64,000 nt of DNA from positions 1,984,001 through 2,048,000 of the forward strand of contig NZ_CP025512.1 of NCBI RefSeq assembly GCF_003491345.1. The letters are read 5' to 3'. Below, one piece after another: positions 36,817 to 44,774 of this stretch; positions within the stretch are counted from its first letter, which is position 1; every line of letters begins with the position of its first letter. Source of the DNA: Neorhizobium sp. SOG26 (GTDB lineage Bacteria; Pseudomonadota; Alphaproteobacteria; Rhizobiales; Rhizobiaceae). The translations under genes and the position numbers were made by a program. The notes under the pieces were generated by a model. The model saw only the letters and a list, made by a program, of their open reading frames with translations, did no database searches and was not told where the DNA came from.

Positions 36817-38190
36817 ATGGAACGACTGGGAAGCGGCCATCTGGCCGGGATTGCTGCTGGGCGTCTTCCGGATGCGCAGTACGAGGTAAACTTCGCGGAC
36901 CTTCACCCGCGCCTCGACAAGCACGAGGCGCTTGTTGCCGCCGACCGCTGTTATTTCTGTTATGACGCGCCGTGCATGACGGCCTGTCCCACCGCCATCG
37001 ATATCCCGCTGTTCATCCGGCAGATATCGACAGGCAACCCGCTCGGCTCCGCCAAGACCATCTTCGACCAGAACATTCTTGGCGGCATGTGCGCCCGGGT
37101 CTGTCCCACCGAAACGCTGTGCGAGCAGGCCTGTGTGCGCAACACGGCTGAAGACCGGCCGGTCGAGATCGGCAAGCTGCAGCGCTATGCAACCGACATT
37201 GCCATGGAAGCAGACCGGCAGTTCTATTCACGGGCCAACCCGACCGGCAAGACGGTTGCTGTGGTGGGCGCAGGTCCGGCAGGGCTCGCCGCCGCGCACC
37301 GCCTTGCCATGCATGGCCACGAAGTAACGATCCTCGAGGCGCGGGAGAAATCTGGCGGCCTCAATGAATATGGCATCGCCACCTATAAGGCCGTCGATGA
37401 CTTTGCCCAGCGCGAGGTGGATTACGTCACCGCGATCGGTGGCATCACCATCCAGCACGGCCAGGCCCTCGGCCGCGAGCTTACACTGGCGGATCTCACA
37501 GCGCGCTTCGACGCCGTTTTCCTCGGCATGGGCCTGCAGGGTGTCAACGCTCTCGGCATCGAGGGCGAAGACCTGACGGGCGTTGAGGATGCGGTTGATT
37601 TCATCGCATCCCTTCGCCAGGCCAAGGACAAGAGCGTGCTGCCGATCGGCCGGCGCGTGGTCGTTCTCGGCGGCGGCATGACGGCGATCGACGCCGCGAT
37701 CCAGGCAAAGCTCCTTGGTGCGGAGGAAGTGACGATCTGCTACCGCCGCGGCAAGGAAAATATGAACGCGTCCGGTTACGAGCAGGATCTGGCGGCCGCC
37801 AATGGCGTCATCATCCGCCACTGGCTTGCGCCGAAAAGGATCATCGGCAAGGACGGAGCGGTCGCGGGTATCGAGGTCGAATATACCGCAATGACCGACG
37901 GCAGGCTCGCCGGCACCGGCGAGACCGGCATCCTCGCCGCCGACCAGATCTTCAAGGCGATCGGCCAGAGTTTCTCGGCGTCGGGCCTTGGCGCCCTGCA
38001 TTTCGAAAAGGGCAAGATCGTCGTGGATGGCGAGGGCCGCACCTCGATGAATGGTGTCTGGGCTGGTGGCGACTGCGTCTGCGTTGGCGAAGATCTCACC
38101 GTCTCTGCCGTGGCGCAGGGACGTGATGCCGCCGAATCCATCAACCGTGTTCTGGCCGCTCAAACGCAGCCAGCTTTTGCTGTCGCCTGA
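36817..38190 (+). CDS. preT: Dihydropyrimidine dehydrogenase, NADH-oxidising subunit
   Basis: A 457-residue flavoprotein of the glutamate-synthase-small-subunit type. The N-terminus has eight Cys for two 4Fe-4S clusters (CYFCYDAPCMTACPTAIDIP; GGMCARVCPTETLCEQACV). FAD site: VAVVGAGPAGLAAAHRLAMHG (~residue 143). NAD(P)H site: RRVVVLGGGMTAIDAAIQA. It passes electrons to PreA, which reduces uracil and thymine to dihydro forms, the first step of reductive pyrimidine degradation. The preA gene follows by 11 bases. Confidence 0.95.
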   Translation: MERLGSGHLAGIAAGRLPDAQYEVNFADLHPRLDKHEALVAADRCYFCYDAPCMTACPTAIDIPLFIRQISTGNPLGSAKTIFDQNILGGMCARVCPTETLCEQACVRNTAEDRPVEIGKLQRYATDIAMEADRQFYSRANPTGKTVAVVGAGPAGLAAAHRLAMHGHEVTILEAREKSGGLNEYGIATYKAVDDFAQREVDYVTAIGGITIQHGQALGRELTLADLTARFDAVFLGMGLQGVNALGIEGEDLTGVEDAVDFIASLRQAKDKSVLPIGRRVVVLGGGMTAIDAAIQAKLLGAEEVTICYRRGKENMNASGYEQDLAAANGVIIRHWLAPKRIIGKDGAVAGIEVEYTAMTDGRLAGTGETGILAADQIFKAIGQSFSASGLGALHFEKGKIVVDGEGRTSMNGVWAGGDCVCVGEDLTVSAVAQGRDAAESINRVLAAQTQPAFAVA

Positions 38191-38201
38191 GGACCTCGAT
38201 C

Positions 38202-39515
38202 ATGGCTGATATTCGCAACAACTTCATCGGCATCAAGTCTCCGAACCCGTTCTGGCTCGCTTCAGCGCCGCCAACCGACAAGGCCTATAACGTCGAGCGT
38301 GCCTTCAAGGCGGGCTGGGGTGGCGTGGTCTGGAAAACGCTTGGCGAGGAAGGCCCGCCGGTCGTCAACGTCAATGGCCCGCGCTATGGCGCAATCTGGG
38401 GCGCCGACCGCCGGCTGCTCGGCCTCAACAATATCGAGCTGATCACCGACCGTGACCTCTACACCAACCTCACCGAAATGAAGCAGGTGAAGAAGAACTG
38501 GCCGGATCGCGCCGTGATTGCCTCCATCATGGTGCCCTGCGAGGAGAACGCCTGGAAATCAATCCTGCCGCTGGTGGAAGCGACCGAAGTCGACGGCATC
38601 GAACTGAACTTCGGTTGTCCGCACGGCATGTCGGAACGCGGCATGGGCGCCGCCGTCGGCCAGGTGCCGGAATATATCGAGATGGTGGTGCGCTGGTGCA
38701 AGCAGTACTCCCGCATGCCGGTGATCACCAAGCTCACCCCCAACATCACCGATATCCGCTATCCGGCACGCGCCGCAAAACGCGGCGGCACGGATGCGGT
38801 GTCGCTGATCAACACCATCTCCTCGATCGTCTCGGTCGACCTCGACAATTTCGCCCCGATGCCGACGGTGGGCGGCAAGGGTTCGCATGGGGGGTATTGC
38901 GGCCCGGCCGTGAAGCCGATCGCGCTCAACATGGTGGCCGAGATCGCCCGTGACGCGGAAACCCATGGGCTGCCGATCTCCGGCATCGGCGGCGTCACCA
39001 CCTGGCGGGATGCGGCCGAATTCCTAGCGCTCGGCGCCGGAAACGTGCAGGTCTGTACCGCGGCCATGACCTATGGCTTCAAGATCGTGCAGGAGATGAT
39101 CACCGGCCTGAGCGACTGGATGGACGCCAAGGGCCACCGGACGCTCGATGACATCATCTCGCGCGCGGTGCCGAACGTCACCGACTGGCAGTATCTCAAC
39201 CTCAACTATGTCGCCAAGGCGCATATCGACCAGGATCTCTGTATCAAGTGTGGGCGCTGCCACATCGCCTGCGAGGACACCTCCCACCAAGCGATCACCA
39301 ACTTTGTCGATGGCGTGCGTCATTTCGAGGTGATGGAAGAGGAATGCGTCGGCTGCAATCTCTGCGTCAACGTCTGTCCGGTCGAGAACTGCATCACGAT
39401 GGAGCCGCTCGCTGCCGGCAGCCTCGACAAGCGCACCGGCCGGATCGTTGACCCGACCTATGCCAACTGGACGACGCACCCGAACAACCCGATGGCCCGC
39501 CAGGCCGCGGAGTAG
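38202..39515 (+). CDS. preA: Dihydropyrimidine dehydrogenase, pyrimidine-reducing subunit
   Basis: A 437-residue protein. The N-terminal FMN TIM barrel matches dihydroorotate/dihydropyrimidine dehydrogenases (NPFWLASAPPTDKAYNVERAFKAGWGGVVWKTLG; ELNFGCPHGMSERGMGAAVGQ with the catalytic Cys; GGKGSHGGYCGPAVKPIAL; ISGIGGVTTWRDAAEFLALGAGNVQVCTA). The C-terminus is a ferredoxin domain with two CxxCxxC clusters (CIKCGRCHIACEDT; CVGCNLCVNVCPVENC). Together with PreT it makes the bacterial counterpart of mammalian DPD. Confidence 0.96.
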   Translation: MADIRNNFIGIKSPNPFWLASAPPTDKAYNVERAFKAGWGGVVWKTLGEEGPPVVNVNGPRYGAIWGADRRLLGLNNIELITDRDLYTNLTEMKQVKKNWPDRAVIASIMVPCEENAWKSILPLVEATEVDGIELNFGCPHGMSERGMGAAVGQVPEYIEMVVRWCKQYSRMPVITKLTPNITDIRYPARAAKRGGTDAVSLINTISSIVSVDLDNFAPMPTVGGKGSHGGYCGPAVKPIALNMVAEIARDAETHGLPISGIGGVTTWRDAAEFLALGAGNVQVCTAAMTYGFKIVQEMITGLSDWMDAKGHRTLDDIISRAVPNVTDWQYLNLNYVAKAHIDQDLCIKCGRCHIACEDTSHQAITNFVDGVRHFEVMEEECVGCNLCVNVCPVENCITMEPLAAGSLDKRTGRIVDPTYANWTTHPNNPMARQAAE

Positions 39516-39524
39516 AGCTGGAAT

Positions 39525-39557
39525 CAACAGGTGTAAAGGATGACTTTACACCTGTTG
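39525..39557. promoter_or_regulatory. Perfect 14-bp inverted repeat, likely HigA operator
   Basis: CAACAGGTGTAAAG and CTTTACACCTGTTG are perfect inverted copies around a 5-base centre. The right arm contains the TTTACA -35 hexamer of the higBA promoter, so a dimer bound here would block RNA polymerase. It begins 10 bases after the preA stop and could also act as a terminator hairpin for preTA, though no T-run follows. Confidence 0.65.
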
Positions 39558-39573
39558 CCGCGCATTCTACATT
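39545..39573 (+). promoter_or_regulatory. higBA promoter
   Basis: TTTACA (39545-39550) and TACATT (39568-39573) are separated by exactly 17 bases. The predicted start of transcription falls at or within one to two bases of the higB ATG (39580), implying a leaderless mRNA. Confidence 0.6.
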
Positions 39574-39579
39574 CTCTCC

Positions 39580-39870
39580 ATGAGGATCAGGAATGTCCTG
39601 CACAAGGGACTTCGCCGCTTCATTCTGGATGATGACCCATCCGGCTTGCAGCCGGCAGTGGTCCCGAAGCTGCGCCGGATGATCTCCTTCCTGCAGGACA
39701 TGCAAAAAGAAGAGGAGTTGCGGCATGTGCCGAGTTGGAAAGCACATAGGCTAACCGGCGACAGGAAGGACACCTGGAGCCTGTTCGTGACGAAGAACTG
39801 GCGGCTGACCTTCCGTATTGATGCGAACGAAATCGAGATCCTCGATCTGGACTATGCGGATTATCACTGA
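39580..39870 (+). CDS. higB: HigB/RelE-type toxin
   Basis: A 96-residue HigB-family (plasmid maintenance killer type) toxin: MRIRNVLHKGLRRFILDDDPSG, RRMISFLQDMQ, SWKAHRLTGDRKDTWSLFVTKNWRLTFRIDANEIEILDLDYADYH. The GDRKDTWSLFVTKNWRLTF stretch is diagnostic. It precedes its antitoxin, the inverted order typical of higBA. HigB cleaves mRNA in the ribosome. The stop overlaps the higA ATG (TGATG). Confidence 0.92.
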   Translation: MRIRNVLHKGLRRFILDDDPSGLQPAVVPKLRRMISFLQDMQKEEELRHVPSWKAHRLTGDRKDTWSLFVTKNWRLTFRIDANEIEILDLDYADYH

Positions 39871-40181
39871 TGACCGAGGCCAACGGTATCCGATTTAAGC
39901 GTCCCGCGCATCCGGGAGATTTTTTGAAGCACGAGGTGCTCGAGGATCTCGAATTGTCCGTTACTGAAGCGGCGCGCGTGCTCGGCGTCACCCGCCCTGC
40001 CCTCTCCGCGCTACTCAACGCACGCTCATCGCTATCTCCTCAAATGGCATTGAGGTTCGAAAAAGCCTTCGGCCTTTCGATGGAGACGTTGATGCGCATG
40101 CAAAACAGCTACGACATTGCCGAAGCACGAAGACACGAAGACGCGATCGACGTGAAGCCCTACCGGGTCCGCACCGCTTAG
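39870..40181 (+). CDS. higA: HigA antitoxin, XRE family
   Basis: A 103-residue XRE-type helix-turn-helix antitoxin: RPAHPGDFLKHEVLEDLELSVTEAARVLGVTRPALSALLNARSSLSPQMALRFEKAFGLSMETLMRMQNSYDIAEAR. The HPGDFLKHEVL start is typical of HigA/VapI antidotes. It neutralises HigB and should repress the operon through the inverted repeat at 39525-39557. Convergent with the LysR gene with a 10-base gap. Confidence 0.93.
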   Translation: MTEANGIRFKRPAHPGDFLKHEVLEDLELSVTEAARVLGVTRPALSALLNARSSLSPQMALRFEKAFGLSMETLMRMQNSYDIAEARRHEDAIDVKPYRVRTA

Positions 40182-40191
40182 AGCGTTCCGC

Positions 40192-41079
40192 TCACCCTGC
40201 CTTGCCGGTAAGAAGATCCAGCATCGCGCGGAGGGCACGGGTTACATGCCGTTCTGCATGGTGAAGGACCCAGAACTGCCGCGCCGGCATCGGGAAATCG
40301 GCGATGTGCAGGTTGCCCGCGTGTGAGTGCGACGCGGCGGCGCGGCTCGACAAGACTGTTGCTGCTGTCCCGGCCTCGACGGCGGCAATCGCCGCTTCGT
40401 TCGACGGAAGTTCGAGCACGACCGACAGCGACTCCGGTTCGAGCCCCAACCTCGTCAGATGCGCCTCGAAGGCTGAGCGCGTCCCCGAACCCTCCTCGCG
40501 CATGATCCAGTTGGTCTCCAGAAGCTCGTTCGGCGTCAGCCTTCGCCCGTCCGCCCAGGCGTGACGCTTGCCCACCACGAGGACGAGGTGATCCTCAGCA
40601 ACCCGGATGCGCTGAAGACCCGCCAGGGCCACCGTACCCTCCACCACCGCGAGTTCGGCGGCACCGGAAAGCACCGCCTGCGCAGCGCTCTGCGTATTTC
40701 CGACCGTCAGGCGCAGGTCCACCCGTGGATAAAGCTCGTGGTAGCTGACCAGCCGCGACGGGAGCCAATAGCTTGCAACCGTTTGGCTGGCATGAACCCG
40801 CAAGACGCCAGATGCGGCACCGGCAAGATCGGCGAGCAGATGTTCGGCTGAACGTGCCCTCTCAAGCACCGCGCGCGCCTCCGGGACAAACAGCCGCCCC
40901 GCCTCCGTCAGCTCGATGCGACGGCCCACCCGGTTGAACAGGATCACCGCGTGCCGCGCCTCCAGCGCCGAGATAGCGCCACTTACCGCAGACTGCGTCA
41001 GGTGCAGTGCTTCTGCGGCCCGCGTGACGTGTTCGCGCTCCGCGACTTCAAGAAAAATCCGCAGTTGATCGAGTGTCAT
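40192..41079 (-). CDS. LysR-family regulator of the divergent yeiH-type gene
   Basis: A 295-residue LysR regulator: helix-turn-helix TLDQLRIFLEVAEREHVTRAAEALHLTQSAVSGAISALEARH, followed by an effector domain. It is divergent from a YeiH-type transporter, like yeiE-yeiH of enterobacteria, and likely controls it. ATG 41079 starts the usual MTLDQLRIF; the frame from 41124 would add 15 unneeded residues. The ligand is not readable. Confidence 0.9.
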   Translation of the reverse strand: MTLDQLRIFLEVAEREHVTRAAEALHLTQSAVSGAISALEARHAVILFNRVGRRIELTEAGRLFVPEARAVLERARSAEHLLADLAGAASGVLRVHASQTVASYWLPSRLVSYHELYPRVDLRLTVGNTQSAAQAVLSGAAELAVVEGTVALAGLQRIRVAEDHLVLVVGKRHAWADGRRLTPNELLETNWIMREEGSGTRSAFEAHLTRLGLEPESLSVVLELPSNEAAIAAVEAGTAATVLSSRAAASHSHAGNLHIADFPMPARQFWVLHHAERHVTRALRAMLDLLTGKAG

Positions 41080-41189
41080 CGGCGATCGTTCGGCTCCATC
41101 GATTGGAATGACAACATCAATCAATTGGAACTGTCATTCAAGAGAAAGGAGAATGGTGTTCGACAAATGAGCGAATCTGAAGAAAAAAC

Positions 41190-42227
41190 ATGAAGGCTGC
41201 CACCTCCGTGACAGAACAACAAACCAGCTTTGCGTCTCGCCAGCTTTCGCTCCCGCCGGTCCTTCCCGGCATTTTGCTGACGGCAGCCATTGCGCTTGCT
41301 GCGCTGACGATCCGCAGCCTGACGGGGCTGGCCGCGCTCAGCCCGCTGATCGTCTCCATCATCCTCGGCATGGCGGTACGAAACCTTGTTTCGCTGCCGA
41401 CGGCGGTGGATGCGGGCATCACCTTTTCTCTGAAGCGCATCCTGCGCGTCGGCATCGTGCTGCTCGGCCTGCAGGTCACCGCCATGCAGATCCTGTCGCT
41501 CGGCGGCGCCGGACTGGTGATGGTGGCGCTGACGCTGGTCTCCACATTTGTCGCCATCCGCATCGTCGGCCGCTTGATGGGAGTCGATCGGTCTCTGACC
41601 GACCTGATCGCCGCCGGCACCTCGGTCTGCGGCGCGTCAGCGATCATTGCCGCCAATACGGTGGTTCGTGGCCGCGAAGAGCATGTAGCCTATGCCGTCG
41701 CTTGCGTAACGCTGTTCGGCTCTCTTGCGATGCTCACCTACCCTCTGCTCGCTGCACCACTCGGGCTCGATGCCCGCGGCTACGGCCTGTGGTCCGGCGT
41801 CACCATCCACGAAGTTGCACAGGTGGTGGCCGCATCCTTCCAGGGCGGTGACGTTTCCGGTCAGTTTGGCACGATTTCGAAGCTCGCCCGCGTGGTGATG
41901 CTGGCACCACTGATCATGACGCTGGCGCTTGCCATGCGTTCCGGCTCAGGTGAAGGGGCCAGGGCGTCGGCGCCAATGCCGTGGTTCGTATTCGGCTTCA
42001 TCGGGATGATGCTGCTCAACAGCGCGATCACCATTCCAGCCGACGTGACGGCAAAGATCGTCGTCCTGACGAACTTCCTCCTTGCCATGGCGCTCGCCGC
42101 CATGGGTCTTCAGGCCAATATCGGGAAGTTGCGGGCGGAAGGTTGGCGGCCACTGGCGCTCGGCGCCTTCGGCTGGCTGTTCATCGCCACGTTTGGCTTG
42201 GTGATGCTGAGGCTCTTCGGCTTCTAG
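41190..42227 (+). CDS. YeiH/UPF0324 family membrane protein
   Basis: A 345-residue inner-membrane protein with about nine to ten hydrophobic spans: ILLTAAIALAALTI, LSPLIVSIILGMAVRNLV, FSLKRILRVGIVLLGLQVT, MVALTLVSTFVAIRIV, LIAAGTSVCGASAIIAANTVV, AYAVACVTLFGSLAMLTYPLLA, GLWSGVTIHEVAQVVAASF, LARVVMLAPLIMTLALAM. The GTSVCGASAIIA and WSGVTIHEVAQVVAA segments mark the family, often annotated as putative sulfate/sulfonate exporter. The ribosome-binding site is poor; the start instead overlaps a tiny upstream frame by ATGA, suggesting coupled initiation. Confidence 0.88.
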   Translation: MKAATSVTEQQTSFASRQLSLPPVLPGILLTAAIALAALTIRSLTGLAALSPLIVSIILGMAVRNLVSLPTAVDAGITFSLKRILRVGIVLLGLQVTAMQILSLGGAGLVMVALTLVSTFVAIRIVGRLMGVDRSLTDLIAAGTSVCGASAIIAANTVVRGREEHVAYAVACVTLFGSLAMLTYPLLAAPLGLDARGYGLWSGVTIHEVAQVVAASFQGGDVSGQFGTISKLARVVMLAPLIMTLALAMRSGSGEGARASAPMPWFVFGFIGMMLLNSAITIPADVTAKIVVLTNFLLAMALAAMGLQANIGKLRAEGWRPLALGAFGWLFIATFGLVMLRLFGF

Positions 42228-42288
42228 GAAACAAGACGCATCCGGACGCGCGCCGGCCCAGACGGCGCCGCGCGACCGCTAAAGGCGA

Positions 42289-42483
42289 TCAGCAGGGTTT
42301 TGGACGTTCCGACTTCGAAGTGTCGGCCTGCACGGCCTCTTCGTGATACCAGCATCCGATATCGACGATTGCAGGCGCGGCCTCGTAAAGGGCCGGCGCC
42401 GTCATTCCGTTTTCCAGCCGGCGGCGCGGCCGCAGCGGAAAACTCAAGATCTTGGCTGTTTCACGATGGATGTGGGTGGTCAT
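42289..42483 (-). CDS. gstI: GstI/DUF2735: inhibitor of glutamine synthetase II expression
   Basis: A 64-residue protein (THIHRETAKILSFPLRPRRRLENG...IVDIGCWYHEEAVQ). Its length, the conserved HRETAKIL.FP.R and CWYHEEAV patterns of DUF2735, and its position divergent from glnII match gstI of Rhizobium leguminosarum, whose product lowers GSII synthesis at the translational level. Predicted effect here: shut-off of GSII when nitrogen is plentiful. Its promoter must lie in the shared 410-base region with NtrC-like boxes, so it may be oppositely controlled to glnII. Assignment is from recognition plus context. Confidence 0.82.
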   Translation of the reverse strand: MTTHIHRETAKILSFPLRPRRRLENGMTAPALYEAAPAIVDIGCWYHEEAVQADTSKSERPKPC

Positions 42484-42536
42484 CCTATCGGCTCCTCACC
42501 GTCAAAATGCTTTTTGCGTTACCAGATCAGCGCGAA

Positions 42537-42573
42537 TGCACATTTTTTGTGCTGATTGCACTATTTTACATCA
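42537..42573. promoter_or_regulatory. Candidate NtrC-binding sites in the gstI-glnII region
   Basis: TGCAC-N7-GTGCT (42537-42553) fits the core and spacing of the NtrC box (TGCAC-N7-GTGCA). A second, half-matching TGCAC-N7-CATCA follows at 42557-42573, four bases later. They lie 54 bases upstream of gstI and ~240 bases upstream of the glnII sigma-54 promoter, so phosphorylated NtrC could repress one gene and activate the other. Confidence 0.55.
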
Positions 42574-42596
42574 TTTACGAAGGAAAACCAGAAACA

Positions 42597-42620
42597 AATT
42601 TCGGCCCGTTTGCCGAAATT
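42597..42620. repeat. 9-bp perfect inverted repeat in the gstI-glnII region
   Basis: AATTTCGGC and GCCGAAATT around a 6-base centre (CCGTTT). It lies between the NtrC-like boxes and the sigma-54 promoter, where an integration-host-factor bend or a further regulator site would be expected. Function unknown. Confidence 0.45.
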
Positions 42621-42788
42621 GCTTCAGCTTTGCCTATTTTCGGAACGTGCTGGCGAAGATTGAGTTCCGGCACCCGTCTGATTAGCCGCAGAAAGGCAGA
42701 TGAACCCGCAGCGCGCTTGCAATCGAGTGGCTGGTCCGGCTGAAACTTCCACACCTCATCGGGCGAATTTTCGTGGCGTTTTCGAATC

Positions 42789-42804
42789 TGGCACGGGATA
42801 TGCA
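42789..42804 (+). promoter_or_regulatory. Sigma-54 promoter of glnII
   Basis: TGGCACGGGATATGCA has the invariant GG and GC with exactly ten bases between and one mismatch to TGGCAC-N6-TGCA-type -24/-12 promoters (TTGCA to ATGCA). Transcription would start near 42815, giving an ~80-base leader before glnII. glnII of rhizobia is known to be NtrC/sigma-54 dependent. Confidence 0.75.
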
Positions 42805-42894
42805 AGGTACGTGTCATGCCGGGGATGGCGCGCTTGAAAAAGCGTGATGTTGCCCGGGATGCTCAACCATGACACACGGCGTGAGAGACCAAAC

Positions 42895-43935
42895 ATGACC
42901 AAGTATAAGCTCGAGTACATCTGGCTCGATGGCTACACCCCAGTTCCGAACCTGCGCGGCAAGACCCAGATCAAGGAATTCGACAGCTTCCCGACGCTCG
43001 AGCAGCTTCCACTGTGGGGCTTTGACGGCTCGTCCACGATGCAGGCCGAAGGCCGCTCTTCCGACTGCGTCCTGAAGCCGGTCGCCGTTTATCCTGACCC
43101 GGCCCGCACCAACGGCGTTCTCGTCATGTGCGAAGTAATGATGCCGGATGGCGTCACCCCGCATCCGTCGAACGCACGCGCCACCATCCTCGACGACGAA
43201 GATGCATGGTTCGGCTTCGAGCAGGAATACTTCTTCTACGAAAACGGCCGCCCGCTCGGCTTCCCGGAAACCGGCTACCCGGCTCCGCAGGGTCCGTACT
43301 ACACCGGCGTTGGCTACAAGAACGTTGGTTCGGTTGCCCGCGAAATCGTTGAAGAGCACCTCGATCTTTGCCTGGCTGCCGGCATCAACCACGAAGGCAT
43401 CAATGCCGAAGTGGCCAAGGGCCAGTGGGAATTCCAGATTTTCGGCAAGGGCTCCAAGAAGGCTGCCGACCAGATCTGGATGGCGCGTTACCTGCTTCTC
43501 CGCCTCTGCGAAAAGTATGGCATCGACATCGAGTTCCACTGCAAACCGCTCGGCGACACCGACTGGAACGGTTCGGGCATGCACTGCAACTTCTCCACCA
43601 AGTTCATGCGCGAAGTGGGCGGCAAGGAATATTTCGAGGCGCTGATGGCGCAGTTCGAAAAGAACCTGCTGGACCACATCAACGTTTACGGCCCGGACAA
43701 CCACCTGCGCCTGACCGGCAAGCACGAAACGGCACCTTGGGACAAGTTCTCCTACGGTGTTGCTGACCGTGGCGCTTCGATCCGCGTACCGCACTCCTTC
43801 GTGAAGAACGGCTACAAGGGTTACCTGGAAGACCGCCGCCCGAACTCGCAGGGCTGCCCTTACCAGATCGCTTCCCAGGTCCTGAAGACCATCTCGGAAG
43901 TGCCGACCGAAGGCTACGCTTCGGCTGCTGCCTGA
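42895..43935 (+). CDS. glnII: Glutamine synthetase type II
   Basis: A 346-residue eukaryotic-type GSII. Visible are KLEYIWLDGYTPVPNLRGKTQI, LPLWGFDGSSTMQAEGRSSDCVLKPVAVYPDP, the metal/ATP region WFGFEQEYFFYENGRPLGFP, GINAEVAKGQWEFQIF, NGSGMHCNFSTKFMREVGG and the end RVPHSFVKNGYKGYLEDRRPNSQGCPY. It converts glutamate and ammonia to glutamine. Unlike GSI it is not adenylylated; control is by sigma-54/NtrC transcription and GstI. The ATG at 42895 is the conserved MTKYKLEYIW start. It is monocistronic and ends at a strong terminator. Confidence 0.97.
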   Translation: MTKYKLEYIWLDGYTPVPNLRGKTQIKEFDSFPTLEQLPLWGFDGSSTMQAEGRSSDCVLKPVAVYPDPARTNGVLVMCEVMMPDGVTPHPSNARATILDDEDAWFGFEQEYFFYENGRPLGFPETGYPAPQGPYYTGVGYKNVGSVAREIVEEHLDLCLAAGINHEGINAEVAKGQWEFQIFGKGSKKAADQIWMARYLLLRLCEKYGIDIEFHCKPLGDTDWNGSGMHCNFSTKFMREVGGKEYFEALMAQFEKNLLDHINVYGPDNHLRLTGKHETAPWDKFSYGVADRGASIRVPHSFVKNGYKGYLEDRRPNSQGCPYQIASQVLKTISEVPTEGYASAAA

Positions 43936-43957
43936 TCTCGATCCTCCCAAGGATTGG

Positions 43958-43984
43958 AAACGCCGGCCTTGTGCCGGCGTTTTC
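43958..43984 (+). terminator. Intrinsic terminator after glnII
   Basis: Stem AAACGCCGGC / GCCGGCGTTT with a 5-base loop and trailing TTTTCGTT, 22 bases past the glnII stop. The A-run on the other side lets it serve the convergent regulator gene too. Confidence 0.82.
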
Positions 43985-44015
43985 GTTCGTGGCGTTCGAT
44001 GAAGACCCGCCGTCT

Positions 44016-44663
44016 CTAGCTGGTGGCAGTCACCCGCAACCCGTCCATGAAAAGCTTTTCGAGGAAACGCGCGGCATCTTCGAAACGACCCTCGCCCGAC
44101 AGGTTATGGCCGAGCACCGCGCGCACCTGCACGTCAAAGTCGGCATAATGCTGCGTCGTCGACCAAATCGAGAAGATCAGATGGTAGGGATCGCATTTGG
44201 CGATCTTGCCGGCGCGCGCCCAGGTGCGGATCACTTCCGCCTTCTCGTCGACGAGGTCCTTGAGCGGGCCTTTCAACTCATCCTCGATATGCGGTGCACC
44301 CTGCAGGATCTCGTTGGCAAACAGCCGGCTTTCGCGCGGGAAGTCGCGCGCCATCTCCAGCTTGCGGCGAATATAGGAGCGGATCTCGGCTTCCGGGTTT
44401 CCCTCAGCGTTGAACGCCCGCAACGGCTCCAGCCAGGTATCGAGAACGCGGTCGATGAGCTGCCGGTGGATCGCCTCCTTGGTGCGGAAATAATAAAGGA
44501 GATTGGGCTTTGACATGCCGGCCGCCTCGGCGATCTGGTCAATGGTCGTGCCGCGGAAGCCGCTGACTGAAAATACGTCGAGCGCGGCTTCAAGGATTCG
44601 CTCCTCCTTCTCCTCCTGGATGCGCGTTCGTCTCTGGGTTTTCGCCGCACGCGGGATGGCCAT
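44016..44663 (-). CDS. rutR: TetR-family regulator, RutR-like
   Basis: A 215-residue TetR regulator. Helix-turn-helix: KEERILEAALDVFSVSGFRGTTIDQIAEAAGMSKPNLLYYFRTKEAIHRQLIDRVLDTW. The C-terminal domain (SRLFANEILQGAPHIEDELKGPLKDLVDEKAEVIRTWARAGKI, then YHLIFSIWSTTQHYADFDVQV) is of the RutR type, whose ligands are uracil and thymine. It is divergent from the pyrimidine hydrolase genes, with a RutR-like palindrome (44775-44790) between. It probably derepresses preTA and the downstream operon when pyrimidines are present. Confidence 0.83.
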   Translation of the reverse strand: MAIPRAAKTQRRTRIQEEKEERILEAALDVFSVSGFRGTTIDQIAEAAGMSKPNLLYYFRTKEAIHRQLIDRVLDTWLEPLRAFNAEGNPEAEIRSYIRRKLEMARDFPRESRLFANEILQGAPHIEDELKGPLKDLVDEKAEVIRTWARAGKIAKCDPYHLIFSIWSTTQHYADFDVQVRAVLGHNLSGEGRFEDAARFLEKLFMDGLRVTATS

Positions 44664-44774
44664 GCTTTTCTTACGCCCCCTTCCCGCCCGTTCCCCCAAG
44701 AAGTTCGGCCACCAGATTTTCCTCTGGGATTTTCCCGAAATAGAGCTTGAGTGAAGCCGCGGAAATTGTAATGT

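Noticed and set aside
39525..39557. Dyad as terminator of preTA
   Set aside because: No T-run follows either arm; the overlap with the higBA -35 makes an operator more likely, although a secondary terminator role is not excluded.
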